A stretch of DNA of 10,155 bases from Planctomycetaceae bacterium (GCA_002684315.1 NYVB01000025.1:1-10155); one strand, 5' to 3'. Positions 1 to 7,093 are shown, counted from the first letter of the stretch. The notes: generated by a model from the sequence alone, not told the origin. Made by a program: numbers and translations.

Positions 1-717
1 TGTGGCACTGGCGGAACTTGCATCAACGATCTCCGTGGCGTCATCCATTGCGGATGGTGGCACTCTGAGAGACTTGAGCAAAGCGGAGGCCAGTTGCATG
101 TCCTCTTCTGACTTCATCGCTGCGAAAATGCTGGTGCGTGTTCCTGGTCGCATCGCTCGGAGGTAGTCGACGGCATCGGCCATCTGGCCGTCACCGCACA
201 TGAGGACCAGATACTCCTTGGATGATTTGGCAGGAAGCGATTCGAGCAGTTTGGTGACGCGGGTGAACTCGACCAGTTCCTCGGCGGTGCGACGCTCGGT
301 GCGAGCCGCCTCGAAGGCGTTCAGACGACGCTTGAGATCCGCTTCCCGAGCGGCCAGTCGGCGCTCGAAGTCGAGCAGCTCCGTCCGATCACGTTCAAGA
401 TCCGATCGAAACCGACGTTCCATCCGCTGGCGATGCATCTCGATGGCTTCCAGGGAATCGATCGGTTGATTGCTTCCTGCGGGAAGACGCATGAGTGAAG
501 CCTCTTCCTGCGCCATCTCCAATGCGATGGCGTCCGCTTTTTCGGCAGCGAGCCGCTCGGAGCTTTCCTCTTCGATCGGCACATGAAAGATCAGTCGAGT
601 CCGGTCGAGACGTTCGTTGTCCATGCGACCGGAACCGAAGAGCCAGACCACGAAGCATCCGAGGGCGATCAGATTCATGACCGCCAGAAACGAGACGATA
701 TTCCACACTTTTGTCAT
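1..717 (-). CDS. Membrane-anchored coiled-coil protein, MotE/MgtE_N-like, downstream of fliJ (3' end outside window)
   Basis: This is an open frame of 239 codons from an ATG at 717 to the window edge, with no stop, so the C-terminus is missing. Residues about 5-28 form one hydrophobic helix (VSFLAVMNLIAL, then CFVVWLF). Residues about 90-150 are rich in Arg, Glu and Leu and look like a coiled coil. Residues about 155-218 carry short repeated helices (LLESLPAK, DAVDYLRAM, SIFAAMKSEED, ASALLKSL), the pattern of the MgtE intracellular N domain found in MotE-type flagellar proteins. The ATG overlaps the fliJ stop as ATGA, and AAGGAA lies 8 nt upstream, so it is translationally coupled to the export genes. 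MotE is known in some bacteria as a stator-associated chaperone. A role here in stator or export function is inferred from topology and position. It could also be another flagellar cytoplasmic-membrane protein. I am confident it is a gene, less so of its family. Confidence 0.8.
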   Translation of the reverse strand, partial: MTKVWNIVSFLAVMNLIALGCFVVWLFGSGRMDNERLDRTRLIFHVPIEEESSERLAAEKADAIALEMAQEEASLMRLPAGSNQPIDSLEAIEMHRQRMERRFRSDLERDRTELLDFERRLAAREADLKRRLNAFEAARTERRTAEELVEFTRVTKLLESLPAKSSKEYLVLMCGDGQMADAVDYLRAMRPGTRTSIFAAMKSEEDMQLASALLKSLRVPPSAMDDATEIVDASSASAT

Positions 718-1169
718 GGCATCCATTCCTTCTGCGCGTGCGACGCAGCGACAGCGAGCTCATCGAGGAGAGCGACTTCCCTGCGATCCTGTTCACGCAA
801 CCATTCAGCGTGCCTTTTTTCCTTGAGCATTTCGACGGCACGACGTTTGGCTCGTGCCGCCTGATGAAGAATTCGGGCGGTTTCGATCTTTCGCGCAAGA
901 CCGGCGAGAGCGATCGCCGCACCCTGCGCCTCACGCATGACCCCGAAGGCCGCGTGAGTCTGCAGCCGGAGGCGACGAACATCGACCATGCCGACGAGAT
1001 CCTCTCGCATGGATTGTTTCCCGTCCTCGATCGCCATCTGATGACGTCGAAGTCGTTCATCGATCTCGGCCTTCTCGCGCATGAGAAGAGCCATCTCACG
1101 TTGTGCAGACTGTTCCTCACGAAGCCTGAGGTCGAGCAACGATTGAAGTTTGAACGTGAAGATCGCCAT
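714..1169 (-). CDS. fliJ: Flagellar export protein FliJ
   Basis: The product is 151 aa, close to the usual FliJ length of about 147. FliJ is the small cytoplasmic stalk of the flagellar type III export ATPase. It binds the FliI hexamer like a gamma subunit, links it to FlhA and cycles export chaperones. The N-terminus (FTFKLQSLLDLRLREEQ) has the family's typical F-x-L-Q-x-LLDLR opening, and almost the whole chain is charged, low in Gly and Pro, and predicted alpha-helical coiled coil. The assignment rests on this, on length and on position, since FliJ is poorly conserved. Its ATG shares one base with the fliI stop (TGATG), with GGAGGT 8 nt upstream. Its own stop overlaps the next gene as ATGA, so fliI, fliJ and the following gene form a translationally coupled block. 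Confidence 0.9.
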   Translation of the reverse strand: MAIFTFKLQSLLDLRLREEQSAQREMALLMREKAEIDERLRRHQMAIEDGKQSMREDLVGMVDVRRLRLQTHAAFGVMREAQGAAIALAGLARKIETARILHQAARAKRRAVEMLKEKRHAEWLREQDRREVALLDELAVAASHAQKEWMP

Positions 1170-2569
1170 CAGCGACCACCTCCCATCGGAGGCTGGACCT
1201 GCGACTGCAGCTGGTTGTTGGTGGCCTTGGCAAGCTGGGCCCGCATGGAGTCGATGAGACCGTGCATCTCCAGAAGGACCCGACAGGTCCTGGGGAATTC
1301 ATAGGATTCCGACGAGGCCTGTTGCAGGAATCCGTTGAGCTCGCCCTTGAGCGCGAGAGCGATGTCGACGTCGGGATCGCTTCCGGGCGCGTAGGCTCCG
1401 ATGGAGACCAGTTCCTCGGCTCCGGCAAGTGCGGCGAGCAGCTTCAGTACACAACGCCGAGCGGCGAGAACGTGTTCATCGGCGAGACGGTCAGCGGCAC
1501 GGGAGATCGAGGCCAGTGGATCGATCGCGGGATAATGGCCTTTTCGGGCAAGATCGCGCGAGAGGACCAGGTGTCCGTCGAGGATTCCCTTTGCCGCATC
1601 CGCCACCGGATCCGCGAGCTCGTCACCCTCGACCAGCACGGTGTAGATGCCGGTGATCGAACCACTTCCTCGCAGGCTTCCCGCTCTTTCGAGGATTCTA
1701 GGAAGCATGGCGAACACGCTCGGAGTGAATCCCTTGGTGGCTGGTTGCTCACCGACGGCGAGCCCGATCTGTCGTTGCGCATGCGCGAAACGCGTCAGGG
1801 AGTCGACCGTCAACATCACGTGCATCCCTTGATCGCGGAAATGCTCGGCGACACTCATCGCCATATAGCAGGCACGCACTCGCATCAGGGGACTCTCGTC
1901 TCCGGTGGCGACGACCACGACGGAACGCGCCAGACCCTCGGGACCGAGCGTCTCCTCGACGAATTCGACGACTTCACGTCCTCGCTCGCCGACCAGTGCG
2001 ATGACATTGACTTCAGCACTGGTGTTTCGCGCGATCGAGCCGATCAGCGTGCTCTTGCCCACGCCGGGACCCGCGAAGACGCCAAGTCGCTGACCACGAC
2101 CGATGGTGTGCAGACCATCGATGGTTCGAATGCCGGTTGCGATGGGATCGTTGATGGTGGTTCGTGAAAGCGGACTCGTTCGTTGCGGGTGCAGAAGTCG
2201 GGTGCTCAATCCGGTGGGTGCCTCGCGTCCGTCGATCGGACGACCGAGTCCGTCGATGGTCCGCCCGAGCAGCGCCGTGCCGACCGGAACCGTCGCTGAA
2301 TTCCGTTCTCCGATGCAGCAGTCACCGGGGGAGATCCCACCCGACTCGTCGTAGAGCATCACGATCGAGGCATCGCCCTGAAATCCCACGACCTCGCCAC
2401 GAATCGGATCGCGCGTCTGAGCGCGTGACTCGATTCTGACGATCGATCCCACCGGAATGCGCAACTGATCGACGATCACGGTCAGCCCACGAATGCTTTG
2501 AACGCGCCCCATCACCGCACGAGACTGCAGTCCCTCGATGGTCTCCCGGGCAGCCTCGAACAGACTCAT
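1169..2569 (-). CDS. fliI: Flagellum-specific export ATPase FliI
   Basis: The product is 466 aa, normal for FliI (about 440-460). FliI is the cytoplasmic hexameric ATPase of the flagellar type III export apparatus, homologous to F1 beta subunits. Visible motifs are Walker A GPGVGKST at 167-174, GERGREV at 194-200 with its catalytic glutamate, Walker B MLTVDSLTR at 252-260, and the FliI/YscN signature VEGDELADPVADAAKGILDG at 313-332. The N-terminal beta-barrel domain covers about 1-100. I chose the ATG at 2569 although the frame stays open far upstream: this start overlaps the fliH stop as ATGA, has GAGG 7 nt upstream, and gives the normal N-terminus, while the upstream extension (Arg-rich, no Lys) is the fliH gene read out of frame. 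The Gln-rich tail ends with Met-Gly-Gly-Gly-Arg. FliH should hold FliI inactive and dock it at the export gate; FliJ sits in its pore. Confidence 0.97.
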   Translation of the reverse strand: MSLFEAARETIEGLQSRAVMGRVQSIRGLTVIVDQLRIPVGSIVRIESRAQTRDPIRGEVVGFQGDASIVMLYDESGGISPGDCCIGERNSATVPVGTALLGRTIDGLGRPIDGREAPTGLSTRLLHPQRTSPLSRTTINDPIATGIRTIDGLHTIGRGQRLGVFAGPGVGKSTLIGSIARNTSAEVNVIALVGERGREVVEFVEETLGPEGLARSVVVVATGDESPLMRVRACYMAMSVAEHFRDQGMHVMLTVDSLTRFAHAQRQIGLAVGEQPATKGFTPSVFAMLPRILERAGSLRGSGSITGIYTVLVEGDELADPVADAAKGILDGHLVLSRDLARKGHYPAIDPLASISRAADRLADEHVLAARRCVLKLLAALAGAEELVSIGAYAPGSDPDVDIALALKGELNGFLQQASSESYEFPRTCRVLLEMHGLIDSMRAQLAKATNNQLQSQVQPPMGGGR

Positions 2570-3282
2570 TTCTGAACCTCGGGAACGAGTGCTTCCGCGA
2601 TGCGGGCGACCTGCGTCTCGACCGTCGCATCGACCGCACCCTGCGGGGTCGAAACGATGCAGCCACCTCGAGTGACCTGTTCGTCCTCGAAGAGTTCGAG
2701 ATCCGTGGTGAGCGCGGCCTTCTCGAGAATCCCGGGAAGTGCGTCTGAAATCACGGCGCGGTCGAGGGGATTGATGGACAGTCTGACCTGGGAGGGTCGA
2801 CCGATGATCTGAAGAGCCTCGCTGACCTGCGCGATGCAGACGGACTCGTCGCATTCGACCACCCGATGCACGACGCGCGCGGCGATGTCGACTGCGAATC
2901 GGAGCACGTCACGACGCGCCTCCTCGAAGAGACGTTCGCGCTCCGTTCCGAACTGTTCGAACTGTTCGATCCATGCGGGCACGAGCTTTTCGATGATCTC
3001 CGAATAAGGGCCGACCGTCTGAGCGAGTGCTTCAGCGTGGCCGGATTCAAGTCCGCTGGCGCGACCGGCGTCCTGCCCTTCCGCGAATCCGAGCGCCCTG
3101 CTCTCGTCGAAGACACGCTGACGATCGACTTCGATCTCACGACGTGCGGACGCCTGCATCGCCTCGACTTCCGCACGCGCGGCGGCGATGAGAGACTCCG
3201 CTTCGGCACGGACGTCGCCCATGTCGAGGGCAACCGCACGGGAACCGACGTTTCGGGCGTTCTGATTGCGGATCAGGGGCAT
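2566..3282 (-). CDS. fliH: Flagellar assembly protein FliH
   Basis: The product is 238 aa, as expected for FliH (about 220-240). FliH is the peripheral stalk and regulator of the FliI ATPase; as a dimer it tethers FliI to FliN in the C ring and to FlhA. The N-terminal part (residues 22-60) is a charged helix, followed by an unbroken run of five glycines spaced four apart, G65, G69, G73, G77 and G81. This GxxxG repeat is a known FliH hallmark. The C-terminal half (about 95-230) matches the FliH/V-ATPase E-subunit fold, with DVLRFAVDIAARVVHRVVE and later TRGGCIVSTPQGAVDATVE. The start at 3282 gives the usual short basic N-terminus. Its ribosome binding site is weak (AGTGAG), preceded by a T-rich leader. 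The stop overlaps fliI as ATGA. Confidence 0.93.
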   Translation of the reverse strand: MPLIRNQNARNVGSRAVALDMGDVRAEAESLIAAARAEVEAMQASARREIEVDRQRVFDESRALGFAEGQDAGRASGLESGHAEALAQTVGPYSEIIEKLVPAWIEQFEQFGTERERLFEEARRDVLRFAVDIAARVVHRVVECDESVCIAQVSEALQIIGRPSQVRLSINPLDRAVISDALPGILEKAALTTDLELFEDEQVTRGGCIVSTPQGAVDATVETQVARIAEALVPEVQK

Positions 3283-3297
3283 GAAAGCTCACTCTCG

Positions 3298-3334
3298 AAA
3301 AAAGACGTGAAAAACGAACTCAGACGACCACGTC
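3298..3334 (-). promoter_or_regulatory. U-rich fliG-fliH spacer with a weak hairpin
   Basis: The 37-nt spacer between the fliG stop and the fliH start holds, on the transcribed strand, two T runs (five T at 3314-3310, six T at 3303-3298) in otherwise GC-rich DNA. At the 3' end of fliG a small stem, GACG with a TGGT loop and CGTC (3334-3323), precedes them, but 8 bases separate stem and T run, so it is a poor terminator. Since fliH has a weak Shine-Dalgarno, a U-rich ribosome-recruiting leader is an alternative reading. Both functions are inference. Confidence 0.3.
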
Positions 3335-4354
3335 CTGGGTGCCACCACGACCACTGATGACGATCTCTCCGGAATCCTCGAGTCGCCTGACGATGTCGAC
3401 GATCCTCTGCTGTGCCGCCTCGACGTCGGTCAGTCTGACCGGACCCATGAATTCCATGTCCTCCTTGATGACCTCGGCGGCACGGGCGGACATGTTGGTG
3501 AAGATCTTCTGCTGGAGATCCTCGCTGGCGGTCTTGAGGGCGAGACAGAGCTCGTCGTTGTCGACTTCCTTGAGAACCGACTGAATCCCCTTGTCGTCGA
3601 CGAGATTGATGTCCTCGAAGACGAACATGAGACGACGGACCTCTTCGGCAAGATCGGGATGATCCGATTCCATGCCCTCCATGATGGAACGTTCCGTCTG
3701 ACGATCGCAGAGGTTCAGAATCTCCGCGACGGTGGAGGTGCCGCCAGCCCTGTCCATCGAATGCGTGAGCATGTTCGAAAGACGACTTTCAAGGCCCGCT
3801 TCGACTTCCTGAATCACCAGAGGATTGGTCTGCTCCATCGAGGCGACGCGCTGGACCACTTCGATCTGCTTCTCGGGAGGAAGACCCACCAGAATCTCGG
3901 AAGCCTTGTGGTGAGGAAGATGGGAAACGATCAAGGCGATGGTCTGGGGATGTTCGTCCTGGATGAAGGTCAGGAGGTTTTCACTCTCAGCCTTCTGGAG
4001 AAAGGCGAACGGAGCTTTCTGTGCCCCACGACGGATGTCTTCGAAGAGTTTTTCGGCCGTTTTCGGATCGAGAGAATCCCGGAGGAGCGTCTTTGCATAA
4101 TCCAGTCCACCTTCCTTGAGCGCTCCGGAGGAGACGCTGAGTTCATAAAATTCGTTCACCACGCTCTGACCAAGTTCGGATGGAACGGACTCGATCGATG
4201 CCAGAACCCTCATCACTTCCTCGACCATCTCCGAGGGCAATTCACGAAGCAGGCCGCCGGCCGACTCCTGATCCAGCATGAGCAACAGAACCGCGGCCTT
4301 GGTGGGACCGTCGAGTTCAGTCGGATCGTTTGGCAATTTCTGTCCTGGTCGCAT
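3320..4354 (-). CDS. fliG: Flagellar motor switch / rotor protein FliG
   Basis: The product is 344 aa, typical for FliG (about 330-345). FliG forms the upper C ring on FliF, meets the stator through its C-terminal domain and sets rotation direction with FliM. The N-terminal domain (about 15-110) begins with TKAAVLLLMLDQ. The middle domain carries the EHPQ motif at 134-137 that contacts FliM, and MFVFEDI is at 243-249. The C-terminal domain has the torque-helix region IFTNMSARAAEVIKEDMEFM (284-303) followed by GPVRLTDVE (304-312). The charged positions important in E. coli FliG appear kept (K274, R291, E298, D299, R307 by eye). I chose the ATG at 4354, preceded by AAGGAG, over the longer frame, which would read back into fliF out of frame. 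The gap to the fliF stop is 16 nt. Confidence 0.97.
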   Translation of the reverse strand: MRPGQKLPNDPTELDGPTKAAVLLLMLDQESAGGLLRELPSEMVEEVMRVLASIESVPSELGQSVVNEFYELSVSSGALKEGGLDYAKTLLRDSLDPKTAEKLFEDIRRGAQKAPFAFLQKAESENLLTFIQDEHPQTIALIVSHLPHHKASEILVGLPPEKQIEVVQRVASMEQTNPLVIQEVEAGLESRLSNMLTHSMDRAGGTSTVAEILNLCDRQTERSIMEGMESDHPDLAEEVRRLMFVFEDINLVDDKGIQSVLKEVDNDELCLALKTASEDLQQKIFTNMSARAAEVIKEDMEFMGPVRLTDVEAAQQRIVDIVRRLEDSGEIVISGRGGTQDVVV

Positions 4355-4370
4355 GAGGCTCCTTCGACGT

Positions 4371-6059
4371 TCAACCGGCCTGGCGAATCCACTGTTTGAC
4401 GAGTACCGCAGCCTCGGAGGGCTCCCGAACGACCATCTCATTCAACTGCCCGAGCATCTGCTTTCGACGCAGTTCGGTCTCATCGACCTCACGTGCTTCG
4501 AGGGGCGCATCGACTTCGGATGCCTCCCCGAGCACCACGTCTCCGGCGGCATCGAGCGTGGGCACCTGTCCCAGAAGTTCCTCGGCGGTCGGCAGCGGTT
4601 CGGTCTTCGAAGCGCGCCTGGCCATCATGAACATGGCTCCGATGCCAAGCACGGCGAGTCCACCCAGCAACCAGGTCCGGACCCCGAGAGGTTGATTGCC
4701 CGCCACAAGCGCCACCCCACCGATGCCCGCAGTCAGTCCGGAGCCGACTCCGGCTTCGGAAACGGCGAAGGCGCCGTGCCCGAAGAGCACCGTGACGTCT
4801 CCGGGAACCACATCCCCCTTGAGATTGCTTGCCGGTGGTGGCGTCTGCAGCATCATCGAGATCGCATTCGCGAATTCGACGTCGACCAATGCCTTCAGCT
4901 CATCGAGCTGCTGAGGCGTCGGTTCCGTGCTTGAAGCCGATTCCGCGACGAAACGTTCCCTGAGATACATGTAGGGGACGTTGAGCACCGCACTCAGCTT
5001 GTAGACATAGCCACCTGGATTCTCGATCGCGATGTCGACGGCATCGACGATCACGTCATTGTCGAAATCCTCGGCCTCGAGCTCCGCGAAGTTCTGCGCG
5101 GAGGAGACACCAAGGGGCTGGTTGGCACGAGTCGCGACGTTCGAACCAAAGCCGGGCCGGCCGCCTCCGGACGCACCACGCTGCTTCATCAACTCACTGG
5201 CACCACGCTTCGACGCGGTGACGGGATCGCCATGTTCGCGCCCCGATTCGAATGAGCTGCGCGGCTCGGCGAGCGCGGACACCGCCACGCGAAGACCGTC
5301 GATGGCGAGGACTTCACGGATCTGCTGTTCGTAATGCGTCTCGACGCCCCGAGAGACGCCGTCCAGCTGTGCGGCGGCACCAGCGCCACGATCATCACCG
5401 GCGAAGAGCGTGCCGGCCTGATCACTGACCGTCACATTGGACACGTCCATGCCTGAGACGCCCGAGGCGACCAGATTACGGATCGTCCTGGCCTGGCCGG
5501 CACTCAACGGTCCATTGAGCGTGGACACGGTGATGCTGGCGGTGGCGGGAAAGAAGGAGCGCCCGGGACCGCGGATCTGATTCGGTTCATCGATGGCGAT
5601 CTGCGCATCGTTGACGAATTCAAGATTGGTGACCATGACCTTCAACAGCGTCATCGAGAAACGTCGTTCACGCTGACGCTGGACTTCCGGAGAATCCCAG
5701 ATCGAACTCGTGGCCTCGTCCTTCATCATGGCATCCCAGTCCAGCTCGCTCGGTGGAACGCTGGACTCGGTGGCAAGTCTCACCTGAATGACCTGACGAT
5801 CGGACTCATCCACCAGGATGCGGCCAGCATCGTCGGTGGCGTACTTGATGCCCTCACCGTCGAGCCAGACCTTGGTGGCATCGAGTGCCGCGGCCCGAAC
5901 GCGCAAGGGAGCCTTTTCCGTGCCGCCGGCATACTGCCCGACGAGGAAAAGCCCCATGACCACGATGACCATCAGACTGCCGATGAAAAGACGAGAAGAG
6001 GCCGAGAGCTCGGAGAGCCGCTCAGCCAGACGATTCCATTGTGCTTTAAATGCCTGCAA
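4371..6059 (-). CDS. fliF: Flagellar MS-ring protein FliF, probable TTG start
   Basis: The product is 562 aa with the proposed start, within the usual FliF range. FliF builds the MS ring in the inner membrane, the base for the rod, FliG and the export gate. Transmembrane helix 1 is at about 24-41 (LFIGSLMVIVVMGLFLV) and helix 2 at about 462-480 (WLLGGLAVLGIGAMFMM). The periplasmic ring-building motifs lie between, including LVASGVSGMDVSNVTVSDQ at about 196-214, then a Gly/Ser-rich loop near 290-325. The cytoplasmic tail ends in the FliG-binding helix (EPSEAAVLVKQWIRQ, W557). The frame is open up to a GTG at 6137, but that start has no good ribosome site and adds 26 Arg-rich residues that overlap hairpins. 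The TTG at 6059 has GGAGG exactly 7 nt upstream and gives a family-like N-terminus, so I prefer it. Confidence 0.95.
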   Translation of the reverse strand: MQAFKAQWNRLAERLSELSASSRLFIGSLMVIVVMGLFLVGQYAGGTEKAPLRVRAAALDATKVWLDGEGIKYATDDAGRILVDESDRQVIQVRLATESSVPPSELDWDAMMKDEATSSIWDSPEVQRQRERRFSMTLLKVMVTNLEFVNDAQIAIDEPNQIRGPGRSFFPATASITVSTLNGPLSAGQARTIRNLVASGVSGMDVSNVTVSDQAGTLFAGDDRGAGAAAQLDGVSRGVETHYEQQIREVLAIDGLRVAVSALAEPRSSFESGREHGDPVTASKRGASELMKQRGASGGGRPGFGSNVATRANQPLGVSSAQNFAELEAEDFDNDVIVDAVDIAIENPGGYVYKLSAVLNVPYMYLRERFVAESASSTEPTPQQLDELKALVDVEFANAISMMLQTPPPASNLKGDVVPGDVTVLFGHGAFAVSEAGVGSGLTAGIGGVALVAGNQPLGVRTWLLGGLAVLGIGAMFMMARRASKTEPLPTAEELLGQVPTLDAAGDVVLGEASEVDAPLEAREVDETELRRKQMLGQLNEMVVREPSEAAVLVKQWIRQAG

Positions 6060-6066
6060 CGCGTGG

Positions 6067-6071
6067 CCTCC
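6067..6071 (-). promoter_or_regulatory. Shine-Dalgarno deciding the fliF TTG start
   Basis: On the transcribed strand GGAGG is followed by a 7-nt spacer and then TTG at 6059-6057. No in-frame ATG exists until deep in the first membrane helix. This is the strongest ribosome site in the fliE-fliF gap and is the reason for calling a rare TTG initiation codon. Confidence 0.7.
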
Positions 6072-6102
6072 ATGCCTCGCAGCTGACGATATGTCGCGCC
6101 GC

Positions 6103-6179
6103 CTTCCGATCCTCGGAAGTGTCGTCCTGACAACCACGACGCGAACAGATCATTTCACGAAAATGAAACCCCGAAGGGT
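6103..6179 (-). promoter_or_regulatory. Four tandem inverted repeats in the fliE-fliF gap
   Basis: The 124-nt gap between the fliE stop and the fliF TTG holds four nearly abutting inverted repeats, in transcript order: ACCC-TTCG-GGGT (6179-6168; a UUCG tetraloop followed by TTTCATTTT), TCATTT-TCGTG-AAATGA (6166-6150), GTCGT with a 10-nt loop and ACGAC (6140-6121), and CTTCCGA-GGA-TCGGAAG (6119-6103; a perfect 7-bp stem). The first resembles a weak intrinsic terminator with an interrupted T run. The set could attenuate, protect or process the mRNA, or control fliF translation. The repeats are seen; the function is inference. Confidence 0.5.
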
Positions 6180-6183
6180 CGCA

Positions 6184-6510
6184 TCACACTCTGAGGTTCT
6201 TAACCTCTTCGTAGGCATCCACCAGCTTGTTTCGGACTGCGAGCACCATCTTGAAGGCGGTATCAGCCTTCTCGGTGGCGATCATGACCCCTTCGAGGTC
6301 ATCTCGACGGCCTGCCACGAGATCCTCAGCGGCGACATCAGCTTCAGCCTGAAGGCGGTTCACTTCCGCCAACTGGCCTTTCAGCTCATCAACGAAGCTC
6401 TTGCCGGTACCACCTGGACCAAGCGCCGAGCCGGGCTTGGCCTTGGAGGTGATCGGGCCGATCGAGCCCGGTCCGTTGCTTCCACTGATATGTCCGATCG
6501 GGTCGTGCAT
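6184..6510 (-). CDS. fliE: Flagellar hook-basal body protein FliE
   Basis: The product is 108 aa, near the usual FliE length of about 100-110. FliE is a small exported protein that joins the FliF MS ring to the proximal rod; with FlgB it is among the first export substrates. The N-terminal 40 residues are Gly/Ser/Pro-rich and probably disordered. The C-terminal part holds the conserved helical region, with VMIATEKADTAFKMVLAVRNK, then LVDAYEEVKNLRV at the extreme C-terminus, equivalent to the family's A..K...ay.e...m.v ending. Two ATG codons lie six bases apart (6516 and 6510). I prefer 6510, because AGGA is 8 nt from it but only 2 nt from the first. The gene is flanked by structured gaps of 103 nt upstream and 124 nt downstream, unlike the compact genes after it. 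Confidence 0.93.
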   Translation of the reverse strand: MHDPIGHISGSNGPGSIGPITSKAKPGSALGPGGTGKSFVDELKGQLAEVNRLQAEADVAAEDLVAGRRDDLEGVMIATEKADTAFKMVLAVRNKLVDAYEEVKNLRV

Positions 6511-6528
6511 GGTCATCGTCCTGTCGCG

Positions 6529-6595
6529 GGGGTGTTCCCCACACTGATGTGATTCCTCACAGTGTTCTTATCGGTCACACGGACGGAATCCGTCC
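6529..6595 (-). promoter_or_regulatory. Hairpin-bearing flgC-fliE gap
   Basis: Three inverted repeats occupy this gap. GGACGG-ATT-CCGTCC (6595-6581) is a perfect 6-bp stem. ACAC-TGTGA-GGAA-TCACA-TCA-GTGT (6565-6541) is a 9-bp bulged stem closed by a GNRA-type GGAA loop. GGGG-AACA-CCCC (6540-6529) sits just before the fliE ribosome site at 6522-6519. None has a following T run, so none is a classic terminator. They may set mRNA stability or fliE translation; that is inference. Confidence 0.45.
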
Positions 6596-6613
6596 ACAGA
6601 CATTCTCGTTCTC

Positions 6614-7057
6614 TCAAGCAAGAAGTTGAAGTGCCCCATCGATCATTCGCTTGGTCGCGTCCGCGACGGAAATATTGGCTTCATAACTCCGAAGAGCCTC
6701 CATGGCATCAGTGAACTGAGCCACTTCATTCACCTCGGGCACCTCGACGAGACCTTCGTCATTGACCCGCCCCGCTGCCCTGGCAGCCTCGAGCACCGAG
6801 GTCGGAATGTTTTCGGAGGGATCACTGGGATCCGCCCACCGAAAGCTGTCCATCCGCTCCACACGCGCCGTCACCCCGAGTTGATCACCGGTCGTCACGT
6901 CTCCAGTGGAGAACAGGACGGCCCGCGCTTGAAACGGAGCGTAACTGCCGTCGGCTGCGAGCAATGTATCCTTGTTGGCAAGATTGTCGGCAATCGCGGT
7001 CATCCTTGTCCGCTGAGCGACCAGGCCTGATGTCGAAATATCCAGTGCGCCGAACAT
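6614..7057 (-). CDS. flgC: Flagellar basal-body rod protein FlgC
   Basis: The product is 147 aa, slightly longer than Salmonella FlgC (134). FlgC is a proximal rod subunit, exported by the flagellar type III system and assembled on FliE/FlgB. The N-terminus (MFGALDISTSGLVAQRTRM) is the typical FlgC/rod helix, and NLANKDT at 25-31 corresponds to the family's NiANa-T motif. The C-terminal part has VPEVNEV at 106-112 and SYEANISVADATKRM at 124-138, the conserved axial-protein helix. The region at about 77-103 (DPSDPSENIPTSVLEAARAAG) is longer than usual where other FlgC proteins have a short DP.HPdA stretch. The start is fixed by AGGAG with a 6-nt spacer. It follows flgB after 42 nt. Confidence 0.94.
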   Translation of the reverse strand: MFGALDISTSGLVAQRTRMTAIADNLANKDTLLAADGSYAPFQARAVLFSTGDVTTGDQLGVTARVERMDSFRWADPSDPSENIPTSVLEAARAAGRVNDEGLVEVPEVNEVAQFTDAMEALRSYEANISVADATKRMIDGALQLLA

Positions 7058-7078
7058 TCGAAACTCCTAACGGGTCAG

Positions 7079-7093
7079 GGGCCCTCCGGGCCC
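7079..7093 (-). promoter_or_regulatory. GC-only hairpin between flgB and flgC
   Basis: GGGCCC, a 3-nt loop and GGGCCC again form a 6-bp all-GC stem in the 42-nt gap, about 10 nt before the flgC Shine-Dalgarno. There is no T run, so it is not an intrinsic terminator. It could stabilise the upstream mRNA end or slow ribosomes; this is inference. Confidence 0.4.

Noticed and set aside
395..1120. A 241-codon minus-strand frame across fliJ and the MotE-like gene.
   Set aside because: It overlaps two better-supported genes in another frame and is dominated by Arg and Ser, typical of a shadow frame.
1262..2167. A 301-codon plus-strand frame antisense to fliI.
   Set aside because: Biased, repetitive composition with no motif, lying wholly within a confident FliI gene.
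2570..2854. N-terminal extension of fliI by 95 residues.
   Set aside because: It is the 3' part of fliH in another frame, Arg-rich and without family similarity. The ATG at 2569 has the ATGA coupling and a Shine-Dalgarno.
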